64,000 nt of DNA, from contig NZ_CP166871.1 in assembly GCF_041379045.1 (NCBI RefSeq), positions 1,736,001-1,800,000 of the forward strand, given 5' to 3'. Shown one piece after another: positions 8,090 through 15,033 of the stretch. Both the position numbers and the translations under genes were made by a program. The notes under the pieces are model-generated. The model saw only the letters and a program-made list of their open reading frames with translations. It was not told the DNA's origin and did no database searches. This DNA comes from Thalassotalea ponticola (GTDB lineage Bacteria; Pseudomonadota; Gammaproteobacteria; Enterobacterales; Alteromonadaceae). Within the stretch, counting starts at the first letter, position 1. The number at the start of each line of letters is the position of its first letter.

Positions 8090-8353
8090 TTATAACTTAT
8101 GTTGATTTAGCCAATTGCTGAGCAAACCAATTTGACCGTTTTTGTAGGCGGCATAGGTAATGCGAATCGCATTTGACAATATCGTGCTGTCGTTCCAATC
8201 AGTTTGCTCACTGATTTGCTGGTAGCACTCTATCGCTTCTTTCGATAAATATCCGCGTACTTCTTTTTTGCCTTTGCTGCGCTGACGCTCGCGAAAGCGT
8301 TGTTGTTTTTCAGCGTTACTTAACGCTACTTTGGTCGTACCAGTATCAGCCAT
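8090..8353 (-). CDS. Small basic protein, possible ribbon-helix-helix DNA-binding type
   Basis: 87 residues if translated from the ATG at 8353; the first in-frame ATG (8359) is only 1 nt from the GAGAG ribosome-binding site, while the second is 7 nt away. The N-terminal third is strongly basic (EKQQRFRERQRSKGKKEVRG), followed by YLSKEAIECYQQISEQ and a second helical stretch. That layout, a short strand then two helices, is like Arc/MetJ-type proteins, but I cannot name a family. It sits 10 nt before uvrY and diverges from fabA, so it could share the uvrY transcript. Confidence 0.65.
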   Translation of the reverse strand: MADTGTTKVALSNAEKQQRFRERQRSKGKKEVRGYLSKEAIECYQQISEQTDWNDSTILSNAIRITYAAYKNGQIGLLSNWLNQHKL

Positions 8354-8435
8354 TACCATGCTCTCTTGTTATTTTTTGTTATATGGTTACGGATAACCAA
8401 ATTAATTGCAATTAATTTCATTTTTTTATTGTTTG

Positions 8436-8451
8436 GCGTACACATGTACGC
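8436..8451. promoter_or_regulatory. FabR-like operator upstream of fabA
   Basis: A 16-bp palindrome, GCGTACA-CA-TGTACGC (7+2+7), lies 94 nt before the fabA start, in the intergenic region it shares with the divergent gene. It closely resembles the FabR operator known from E. coli fabA and fabB (AGCGTACAnnTGTnCGCT type). FabR represses unsaturated fatty-acid synthesis; control of this fabA by a FabR homologue is inferred. Confidence 0.72.
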
Positions 8452-8544
8452 TAAAGTCTTGGCCTGATGATTTTCCCGATCAAGCCTTTAGTCACGTGGC
8501 TAACAGCTCCGATCAGTAAACAAAAAGATGAGAAAAATTTTATC

Positions 8545-9063
8545 ATGTTTGAACAAAAGAATGCTTACAACAAACAAGACTTAGTCCTTGCCGGCACCAC
8601 CGACTTTTTTGGTGAAGGTAACTCAAAACTTCCAGCCGACAACATGCTAATGATGGATAGAATCGTCAAAATCACCGAGGAAGGTGGTAAATTTGGCAAA
8701 GGCGAAATTGTTGCCGAGTTGGACATCAATCCAGACTTGTGGTTTTTCGATTGTCACTTTAAAGGCGACCCAGTAATGCCGGGCTGTCTAGGCCTTGATG
8801 CCATGTGGCAACTTGTGGGCTTCTTCTTAGCATGGACAGGTGGTCCTGGCCGCGGTCGTGCGTTAGGTGTTGGTGAAGTTAAATTTACCGGACAAATTTT
8901 ACCTACTGCGAAAAAAGTAACGTATCGCATTGACCTTAAACGCGTGATTAAACGCAAACTTTACATGGGTCTTGCCGATGGCACGGTAGAAGTCGACGGT
9001 AAGGTAATCTACCAAGCAACCGACTTAAAAGTTGGTCTTTTTACTGATACAACTGCGTTTTAA
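8545..9063 (+). CDS. fabA: 3-hydroxydecanoyl-ACP dehydratase/isomerase
   Basis: 172 residues, matching E. coli FabA. The enzyme dehydrates 3-hydroxydecanoyl-ACP and isomerises trans-2- to cis-3-decenoyl-ACP, the branch point to unsaturated fatty acids. The active-site pair is present: H71 in [18 protein letters not shown] and D85 in LGLDAMWQL. The start at 8545 ([12 protein letters not shown]) aligns with known FabA proteins; the in-frame ATG at 8467 would add 26 residues not seen in the family and would begin within 20 nt of the FabR-like site. A terminator follows. It is probably a single-gene unit. Confidence 0.97.
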   Translation: MFEQKNAYNKQDLVLAGTTDFFGEGNSKLPADNMLMMDRIVKITEEGGKFGKGEIVAELDINPDLWFFDCHFKGDPVMPGCLGLDAMWQLVGFFLAWTGGPGRGRALGVGEVKFTGQILPTAKKVTYRIDLKRVIKRKLYMGLADGTVEVDGKVIYQATDLKVGLFTDTTAF

Positions 9064-9177
9064 CATCTCTTAAACGACACGTATTACCGGCCAACGCGCA
9101 AGCTAACGCATTGGCAACAATGGCAATAACGACAACTTAGTGTTCAAATCGCCAAATTTGACTAAAAAAACATATTT

Positions 9178-9215
9178 AAAGGGCTATGAATATTGTTTCA
9201 TAGCCCTTTATTTTT
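9178..9215 (+). terminator. Rho-independent terminator of fabA
   Basis: A perfect 13-bp stem (AAAGGGCTATGAA with its complement), a 6-nt loop, then A and five T. It lies 115 nt after the fabA stop codon. Confidence 0.9.
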
Positions 9216-9557
9216 GCACCGATGCACGTCTTAATTACCGCTACCATTGATAACATTGCATCGTTGTGCTGAAACATTCTAAGTAAATAGGTTTTACTGT
9301 GTTCGATCAGTTTTGATTAAAGAGCTAAATCCAATCGTACTGTTGCGAACATTACAGCTAAAATTGTTGTGATAACCATTTTGTCTGGTTCCAATTAACT
9401 ACCTCGCTGACACGCCATACCTTCACATACGACCTAGTCGCGTTTAAAGGATTACGAATCGCCGTCTTGTCCCTTTGAATTTATGCAAAAAGTTAGAAAA
9501 GAGGTGCTCATGCGACCATTCTTTGTGATTAGGACGCTTCAAGTTATAAGAAGACGT

Positions 9558-9900
9558 TGTACGGCCGTTTTGTGCCACACAGAGTCATCAACAAAATCAG
9601 AATAATAAAGCCGTCATCCCATCATGCTTTTGGATGGGATCTCTATCAGTTTCGATGTGGCTTGACCGGCCGATAAGTGCCAGACAGAGTCGCTCAAATA
9701 ATTAAAACAATTCAGCGTCATCCCATCATGCTTTTGGATGGGATCTCCTTCAATTTCGATGTGCCTTGACCGGCAGCTTTGTGCCATTCAGAGTCATTAA
9801 CTAAATCAGAAAATTAAGCCGTCATCCCATCATGGTTTTGGATGGGATCTCTTCTATTTTCGAGGTGAACTGTACGGCCGAGTTCTGCCATCAACGGTGA
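9558..9900. repeat. Tandem 104-bp repeat with hairpin, three units plus a partial
   Basis: The segment cgtcatcccatcatg recurs at 9612, 9716 and 9820, exactly 104 bp apart. Each unit carries the stem ATCCCATC/GATGGGAT with a loop of about 9 nt, then a tract like TTTCGATGTGGCTTGACCGGC and a GTGCCA-CAGAGTCA tract. A fourth, partial copy (tgtacggccg at 9871) ends the array. There is no plausible coding frame. The rest of 9216-9557 shows nothing I can name. The hairpins resemble the GTCATCCC-type intergenic palindromes common in gammaproteobacteria. Confidence 0.85.
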
Positions 9901-9912
9901 TTAAACTAAGCT

Positions 9913-10851
9913 TTAATGTTGAGTAAGGCAGTAAAATTCATCACATAGATAAGACTCTGCCTGGTTCATTTTGATAGTGTATTCATCAAGCTTTTCTCGG
10001 TCATTCATATTCAGGCGATTATACAAATATCTCCATTCTCGAAAAACTTGTTTATGCTCTCCTGAAGCTGCTTTATTAAAGTAGGACAGAGAGTGATTGT
10101 AATCTTTATTCTGCCTATAGTGCACAGCTAGTCTAAGGCAAGGTTCTACGTATTTTTCACATAATAAAGTTAGCGTATCGATGCTCTTAGTCACATCTTT
10201 TGGCAGAAGCTCACCTACTAGGCTTTCAATCGATTTTGCATACAAGGCTCTATCACTCCCTTCAGAGATAAGTTTTTCCAGTAGAGCAATCGCTTCTTCA
10301 TGTTTATTAAGCTCAAAGTAATAATGGACACTTTCTATATCGTTAGGGGCCTCATTTATTTTTGTTAAGTAATGTGCATCAAGAGTTTCATGAAAATTAT
10401 CTAGTGTTTCAAAAGTATCTGACATTACTTTGTAATCTTTATATAAAAAAGAAAAAATAAAGAGTGGTGTAAGCAAAAGAAAGAACACGCTGAGTATAAT
10501 TAAAGTTGCCTGTATTTTAGCTTTTCTGCCAACGACTACTTTTATATCAACAGGTACTTTACAGTCTAAAGGTGGGAATCTGCTCTCCCTTATTGCTCGA
10601 ATAGCTATTCGTACCATAAAAAAAGTAAAAGTAACTAATGCAAATAACCACGCAAGGTTAAAAATCGAAGCAATGGCTAGTAGCTTATAATATGCCTCAA
10701 TAGCTTGCTCGTTAGTTAAGTTTTGGACATCACCTCGTATAAAGTTTGAATAAATATCCGACTGAAAAAATAAAGATAAAGATAACATGATAAGCACAAA
10801 TACAAGTAATTTAGTGCGTAGAGTTTTATCTGCTTTAATAATTTCTGTCAT
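9913..10851 (-). CDS. Unrecognised membrane protein with helical-repeat C-terminus
   Basis: 312 residues. Three hydrophobic segments are visible (about 13-30, 58-81 and 113-136). The C-terminal half (about 150-310) is charged and helical, with patterns such as ALYAKSIESLVGELL and SLSYFNKAASGEHKQ that recall Sel1- or TPR-like repeats (YFNKAASGE, EEAIALLEKLI). I do not recognise a family. The coding is much richer in A and T than the core genes around it. It is the last of five consecutive minus-strand genes of unknown function; no clear Shine-Dalgarno precedes the start. Confidence 0.7.
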   Translation of the reverse strand: MTEIIKADKTLRTKLLVFVLIMLSLSLFFQSDIYSNFIRGDVQNLTNEQAIEAYYKLLAIASIFNLAWLFALVTFTFFMVRIAIRAIRESRFPPLDCKVPVDIKVVVGRKAKIQATLIILSVFFLLLTPLFIFSFLYKDYKVMSDTFETLDNFHETLDAHYLTKINEAPNDIESVHYYFELNKHEEAIALLEKLISEGSDRALYAKSIESLVGELLPKDVTKSIDTLTLLCEKYVEPCLRLAVHYRQNKDYNHSLSYFNKAASGEHKQVFREWRYLYNRLNMNDREKLDEYTIKMNQAESYLCDEFYCLTQH

Positions 10852-10883
10852 TTTTATTTGAATATAATAGTGAGGTTGCTAAG

Positions 10884-10908
10884 GTCTGGTTATCGCTCAA
10901 AGCAGCCC
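10884..10908 (-). repeat. Boundary motif A of the accessory insert
   Basis: On the minus strand GGCTGCTTTGAGCGATAACC, one of five copies of a motif with core TGAGCGATAA that mark each gene boundary between 10.8 and 12.9 kb. Confidence 0.7.
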
Positions 10909-10912
10909 ATTA

Positions 10913-11320
10913 TTAGGCTTTTGATTTTCCCCAAGGAAGTGACTTAGATATTTTTAATCCTTGGTAATTACAATTGATAAAAAACTCAAACTTTATAAGT
11001 TTGTCGTCAACGTTAATCTTGCCAATGGCCTCGTTACAGTCGTTTGTAAAAAACGTATAACGCAAAACATCATCAACAGTAATTTTTGTTCCTTCAGGTA
11101 AATTTGCTATTAACCTACCCTGGTGACAGCAATCGCTTTGCCTTACCAATGAAACATTATAAAAGCCAAAGTTACCCTCGGACTGTTCATATAAAGCCAT
11201 ATCTTCAGTCAACTCAAATTCGCCGCCAACATAATTCGAATAATGGTTAGATAAGCTTTGGGAATTTGCAGCGCAAGAAATGCATAAACTCGAAAACAAT
11301 AATATGATTAGTATCCGCAT
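10913..11320 (-). CDS. Unrecognised small lipoprotein
   Basis: 135 residues from the ATG at 11320: MRILIILLFSSLCISCAAN, a lipoprotein signal with lipobox CISC. GAGGGATC precedes this ATG at good distance. A longer frame reading MSDKRT begins at 11362, but those codons come from the repeated boundary motif and are most likely not translated. The mature part holds five cysteines, including a CC pair (QSDCCHQG) and FTNDCNE and FINCNYQG, so disulfides are plausible. No family is recognised. It belongs to the accessory insert. Confidence 0.7.
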   Translation of the reverse strand: MRILIILLFSSLCISCAANSQSLSNHYSNYVGGEFELTEDMALYEQSEGNFGFYNVSLVRQSDCCHQGRLIANLPEGTKITVDDVLRYTFFTNDCNEAIGKINVDDKLIKFEFFINCNYQGLKISKSLPWGKSKA

Positions 11321-11344
11321 TAGATCCCTCGACCTATCTTTACA

Positions 11345-11369
11345 CGTCCGTTTATCGCTCATTACAGTC
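11345..11369 (-). repeat. Boundary motif B of the accessory insert
   Basis: On the minus strand ACTGTAATGAGCGATAAACGG. It overlaps the stop codon of the upstream gene and supplies the false start codons of the downstream lipoprotein frame. Confidence 0.7.
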
Positions 11370-11706
11370 TCATACCGCTTACACTGCTGATGCTAGAGTA
11401 TTTGGCTAAAGCTGATTTATCTTTAATTTCTTTCAGAACATGCTGTATATCTGTTTGTATCCCGTCTAAGTCATATATACCACCCAAGGCGATATTCAAA
11501 GCTTTAAACTGTTCAGGCTCCATAAAGACATAAAGTGCATATTCCGAATAACACTTATATTGCGGAAATAGCGAAACTAACATCCATGAAATTTGCTCTT
11601 TTGAATAGTATTTGGCCTTTGGATATTCTTTGTTGAGGAAACTATTTCCTTCTCTTAAAAAAGCCAACAATGCTCGTGTCTTTTTGGACCATAATATGGA
11701 AAGCAT
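11362..11706 (-). CDS. Hypothetical protein of the accessory insert
   Basis: 114 residues, probably cytoplasmic, no signal or membrane segment. AAGGA stands before the ATG at proper spacing, which supports real translation. The sequence is rich in Y, K and S (YPKAKYYSKEQISWMLVSLFPQYK in two parts) and no domain is recognised. It lies between boundary motifs B and C and is AT-rich like its neighbours. Confidence 0.65.
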   Translation of the reverse strand: MLSILWSKKTRALLAFLREGNSFLNKEYPKAKYYSKEQISWMLVSLFPQYKCYSEYALYVFMEPEQFKALNIALGGIYDLDGIQTDIQHVLKEIKDKSALAKYSSISSVSGMRL

Positions 11707-11719
11707 AAATATCCTTTTA

Positions 11720-11745
11720 TTTCCGCTTATCGCTCAAACCAGAAT
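11720..11745 (-). repeat. Boundary motif C of the accessory insert
   Basis: On the minus strand TCTGGTTTGAGCGATAAGCG followed by GAAA, between the 97-residue membrane protein gene and the 114-residue gene. Confidence 0.7.
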
Positions 11746-12038
11746 TATTGAGCTTTATATTTATCGAAGACTTTGAACAGTAAAAAATAGCCTAAAAACT
11801 GAATTGGCCACAGTTCAAAACCTAATATGTTAAAAGTTGAATCGATATACTTTCTAATAGCCAGATATATTGACGCTGGCCACCAAATCAATCGAGCAAC
11901 AACCATTTCCAGTTGATAATACCACTCAATTTCTATAGCTGTGTCGGAACTCATTGCGGCGTGCAGAAAAAGGAAAAAGCCAGCAAAAGATAATACTAAT
12001 ATCGCAATAAATCTTTTTATCCATTTTGGCTGGAGCAT
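11745..12038 (-). CDS. Small membrane protein of the accessory insert
   Basis: 97 residues with two or three hydrophobic segments (about 10-29, 47-62 and 72-88) and a positively charged start (MLQPKWIKRF). The middle segment is rich in tryptophan (LIWWPASIY). AAAGGAT precedes the ATG. No family is recognised. The same AAAGGATAT leader occurs before the next gene downstream, so leaders as well as boundary motifs are repeated in this insert. Confidence 0.65.
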   Translation of the reverse strand: MLQPKWIKRFIAILVLSFAGFFLFLHAAMSSDTAIEIEWYYQLEMVVARLIWWPASIYLAIRKYIDSTFNILGFELWPIQFLGYFLLFKVFDKYKAQ

Positions 12039-12077
12039 TAACAGAATATCCTTTTAATGTTTAATTTACGGCTCGTA

Positions 12078-12145
12078 ACCAACTTCTGCTTATCGCTCAC
12101 AGCAGCCGTTTGCTACTGACTATTAATCAATAACTTACGCTGTTT
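12078..12145 (-). repeat. Boundary motif D with extended repeat
   Basis: On the minus strand GGCTGCTGTGAGCGATAAGC followed by AGAAGTTGG. Upstream of it the segment AAGTTATTGATTAATA is shared with copy E, giving a similarity of about 65 bp between 12080-12145 and 12790-12856. Confidence 0.75.
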
Positions 12146-12192
12146 AACCGACAGGCCAAACGTGCCAACAGCAGTCAGTGAACTCTTATAAA

Positions 12193-12765
12193 TCAAAATT
12201 TACAATAATCTAAAATATCTGGGGGAATTAGCTGGTACTCTTTTAATTTAGAGTTCAACCAACTCGATAGTTCCATAGCACTTGAAGAGTTGTTTTGCCG
12301 TGCCCAATCTCCTTTTTCTTCTAACACTATTGGAGAGTACACCTCTTTTTTAGCGTCATATTCAAAAGTAGCGTATAAGATTCTTCCAGTATCGTAACAT
12401 CTATGTTCTTCGTCACTAATGTCACTCATTTGGACATTATTTTTAGTATTGATTAACTTATTAAAAGTTTCTTGGTCAATTACTTCAAGCAAGAATGGAT
12501 CGTCACCAATTAACTCATCAATATAAGTTTCATCATAAGTTTCGCCTGAAAAAATACCATCATAATTAGGCAACCGGGTGTTATTGACAAAAGAATAGAG
12601 AGAACCATCATCAGTTAAATACATTCCAACATGCTGTCCACCAAAAGCATAATTATCCCAAAATACCACTAATTGATATTTTGGTTCTTTTTTTACAGAC
12701 TCATCCCCTCCACAACTAAATAAGACTGTACAAACAATTATCAATAATAAATGTTTTATATTCAT
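12193..12765 (-). CDS. Unrecognised lipoprotein of the accessory insert
   Basis: 190 residues with a lipoprotein signal (MNIKHLLLIIVCTVLFSCGG, lipobox LFSC). GGGAAAG precedes the ATG at suitable distance. The mature part is acidic, with aromatic patches (VVFWDNYAFGGQHVGMYL). No known domain is seen. It is the first gene of the five-gene minus-strand set. Confidence 0.7.
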   Translation of the reverse strand: MNIKHLLLIIVCTVLFSCGGDESVKKEPKYQLVVFWDNYAFGGQHVGMYLTDDGSLYSFVNNTRLPNYDGIFSGETYDETYIDELIGDDPFLLEVIDQETFNKLINTKNNVQMSDISDEEHRCYDTGRILYATFEYDAKKEVYSPIVLEEKGDWARQNNSSSAMELSSWLNSKLKEYQLIPPDILDYCKF

Positions 12766-12788
12766 AACGCTTTCCCTACTTTGTTGTT

Positions 12789-12856
12789 CAACTTCCGCTG
12801 TTCGCTCACAGAAGCTGTCAGTTACTGAATATTAATCAATAACTTACGTTATAACT
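12789..12856 (-). repeat. Boundary motif E with extended repeat
   Basis: On the minus strand AGCTTCTGTGAGCGAACAGC followed by GGAAGTTGA, preceded by the same AAGTTATTGATTAATA tract as copy D, 710 bp away. The rest of 12857-13061 holds nothing I can name. Confidence 0.72.
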
Positions 12857-13061
12857 GCGACCGATGCAAATGTGTATTCGTCTGTCATTCGAATGCAAGC
12901 TCAATCAAGTCTCATTTTTGTTTTACGAGCTTTAGATATTGACCGCATGTATTTCTTTCTTTGAGGTCAGGTGGATTATTAGGTGTATAACTTTTGAGTA
13001 AGTGTCGTATCCGCAACCATCTATTTATTGGCGCGGCCTCTTTTCATTTACTGATTTAAAT

Positions 13062-13101
13062 AAAAAAAAACAAAAAAGGGATCTAGTATCCTAGATCCCT
13101 T
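13062..13101 (-). terminator. Rho-independent terminator of the rlmKL-uup-DUF3466 operon
   Basis: On the minus strand an 11-bp perfect stem (AAGGGATCTAG, loop GATA) is followed by TTTTGTTTTTTTTT. It is 148 nt after the stop codon of the DUF3466 gene and marks one edge of the accessory insert. Confidence 0.85.
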
Positions 13102-13248
13102 ATAAAATATCAGCCGCAGTGGCTGTATCACTATTTTTCGTTTACGCTGTATTGCTAGCCGTTTGTTTTAATCTATATTATTAAACATTACTCAGCATCG
13201 GCTAAACGGTGTATTGGTTTTCTAAAGCCAACATACCACTGATAGTAA

Positions 13249-15033
13249 TTACAAATTTTTTGTGCGAAGTTGGCGAGCACCAAAGCCAAACAAAGCCAGT
13301 AACCACAATGACCACGACATCGACGCACCTTGACGTTCAATGGTTTCGCCTAAGTCTTCTCGACAATCATTGACGCTAAATGTCGATCCTGTCGGTTTTA
13401 GTACAACTACGCGCAACACGTCTTCTTCAGCGCCCTCAACAATCTCGCCATCAATTGAAAACGGTTGTCCTTGGGAATCTAACTTCGGCTTTCTCACCCA
13501 AGCTGTAGCCAATATTTCATTGCGCTCGTTGATATCTTTGGCTTCAACAATAACGTATTTGGCTTGGTCTTCACAGCTTAAAAATTGGTTTACATTATAA
13601 AACTGAGCATTGCCAATATCGTATAAAAAGCCATGTCGACGACGCGGAAACTCCGAACTGTCAACAAAATCCTCTACCTCGCCTTCACCAACGATTATGT
13701 TATTATCGTTGATTGCGTGAGGATAGCTGGCTGAGCCCTTAAAAAAATCTTCAGGAAAAACAGGGGTAATCACGTCGCTATTTGCGTCTGCATAGAAAAA
13801 CTTGGTTCTAGGCTTGCCGTTGATATAGGCATACATGTAGCCGGTAAACATACCTGCGTTATTAATGTCTAAGGCTCGTGACTCAAAATATTCATCGCGA
13901 TCGGTGAATTGAATAACCTCACCATCTTTAAAAACGGCAGCAAATTGTCCTTTGCGCTCAGTTTTGCTTGGCTCAGTTTCGTCCTCGTCCCACCAAAAAT
14001 CGGAAAAACCAACGATCACGCCATCGTCGTTAATGGCCGTTGCTGCGCTGACGAACGCGCGTTCATCCTCTTCATTGGGGTTAACAATACCCGTGCCTAA
14101 ATCGACCGTATTAACAATCTCACCCTGCTCATTCATTTCCCACAAAAACGCATTCGAGTAATACAATTGACGACGGCGATTTTGAATACAAATCTCCAAA
14201 GGTATGTCATTGATAAGATTGTCTGTTAAACAGTAATCATCTTCCTTCTCAATGTCGTCAAGGGTTCTACTGCTTAACGCAACCGATGAGGTACCCACAG
14301 CGACACGGTTACTATTAACATCGTAAATCGCAGATAAACCACCGTACTTGGCCTCGGCAGGTGGCAACTCTATAACCGTCTCACCGTCAAAGCTTATCCA
14401 ACCGCGTTGATCAAATTCGCGGTACCAGTGAATTTCTTCTTCGCCATCATCATCAAACGGCTCCAATGGCAAATACGGTGCACTAGAAAAGCCAAATACC
14501 CAGCCGTCGTCGGTCATCCCTTGAGCGCTATCAACGGTTGAACGAGTTAATTGACCTGTCTCGGGGAAGGCGCTATCAAATACCGGAAGCTCAAATGCTT
14601 GTTTGCTATTTTCGTCGTAGCGATAAACAAAGGTATCGCCAATGCGTTGATTTTCACTACCTCCGGCGGTACGCAAATAGCGAATAGTCCAAGATAGCGC
14701 ATTGGCATCTGGGTTACCCGCTCGCAATTGCTCTTCAGCCTGCTCATCAATTTCGTATAATTCAAATACCGCCTCGTGATCGCGCTCTGCTAGACGAACA
14801 ATACGATCAAAATCATCCTCGTCTAAATAGTCAAACTGAACAGGGAAATTATACGAGGTTTGTCCGACGATAAGCGTTTGACCAATATTGGTTTGCTCAA
14901 TCGCATAGGTATTTTTAATATTGTCCAGACCGCTGTATTCACTGATCGTATACGATACGGCTTCTTCAGCAAAACTACTAGACATTGCGCTTACAACGCT
15001 CAATGCAATGGCGGATTTAATCAAGTTTTTCAT
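13249..15033 (-). CDS. DUF3466 secreted protein with GlyGly-CTERM-like tail
   Basis: 594 residues. A Sec signal peptide (MKNLIKSAIALSVVSAMSSSFA) precedes an acidic body with repeated modules of the type AINDDGVIVGFS, DINNAGMFTGYM and AINDNNIIVGEG (roughly 335-480), typical of DUF3466. The C-terminus has a small-residue patch (GASMSW), a hydrophobic stretch (LWLLALFGFG) and a basic end (ARQLRTKNL), the layout of a GlyGly-CTERM sorting tail cleaved by rhombosortase. Its ATG overlaps the uup stop by 4 nt (ATGA). The same neighbour order is known in Vibrio and Shewanella; the function is unknown. Confidence 0.85.
   Translation of the reverse strand: MKNLIKSAIALSVVSAMSSSFAEEAVSYTISEYSGLDNIKNTYAIEQTNIGQTLIVGQTSYNFPVQFDYLDEDDFDRIVRLAERDHEAVFELYEIDEQAEEQLRAGNPDANALSWTIRYLRTAGGSENQRIGDTFVYRYDENSKQAFELPVFDSAFPETGQLTRSTVDSAQGMTDDGWVFGFSSAPYLPLEPFDDDGEEEIHWYREFDQRGWISFDGETVIELPPAEAKYGGLSAIYDVNSNRVAVGTSSVALSSRTLDDIEKEDDYCLTDNLINDIPLEICIQNRRRQLYYSNAFLWEMNEQGEIVNTVDLGTGIVNPNEEDERAFVSAATAINDDGVIVGFSDFWWDEDETEPSKTERKGQFAAVFKDGEVIQFTDRDEYFESRALDINNAGMFTGYMYAYINGKPRTKFFYADANSDVITPVFPEDFFKGSASYPHAINDNNIIVGEGEVEDFVDSSEFPRRRHGFLYDIGNAQFYNVNQFLSCEDQAKYVIVEAKDINERNEILATAWVRKPKLDSQGQPFSIDGEIVEGAEEDVLRVVVLKPTGSTFSVNDCREDLGETIERQGASMSWSLWLLALFGFGARQLRTKNL

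Noticed and set aside
9509..9604. 31-codon frame behind AGAGGTG (MRPFFVIRTLQ)
   Set aside because: The ribosome-binding site is good, but most of the frame lies in the repeat array; I cannot support it as a gene and it does not resemble Rmf.
9558..9900. CRISPR array
   Set aside because: The 104-bp units are similar along their whole length, there are no unique spacers and no cas genes.
10851..12900. Chromosomal integron cassette array with attC sites
   Set aside because: The pattern (small unknown genes on one strand, one repeat per boundary) is suggestive, but I see no integrase and no clear paired R''/R' core sites (RYYYAAC ... GTTRRRY) flanking each copy, so I call only a repeated boundary motif.
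13102..13248. rmf (ribosome modulation factor) expected near fabA by synteny
   Set aside because: No frame resembling Rmf is visible in this gap or in 9064-9912; it is either lost or elsewhere.
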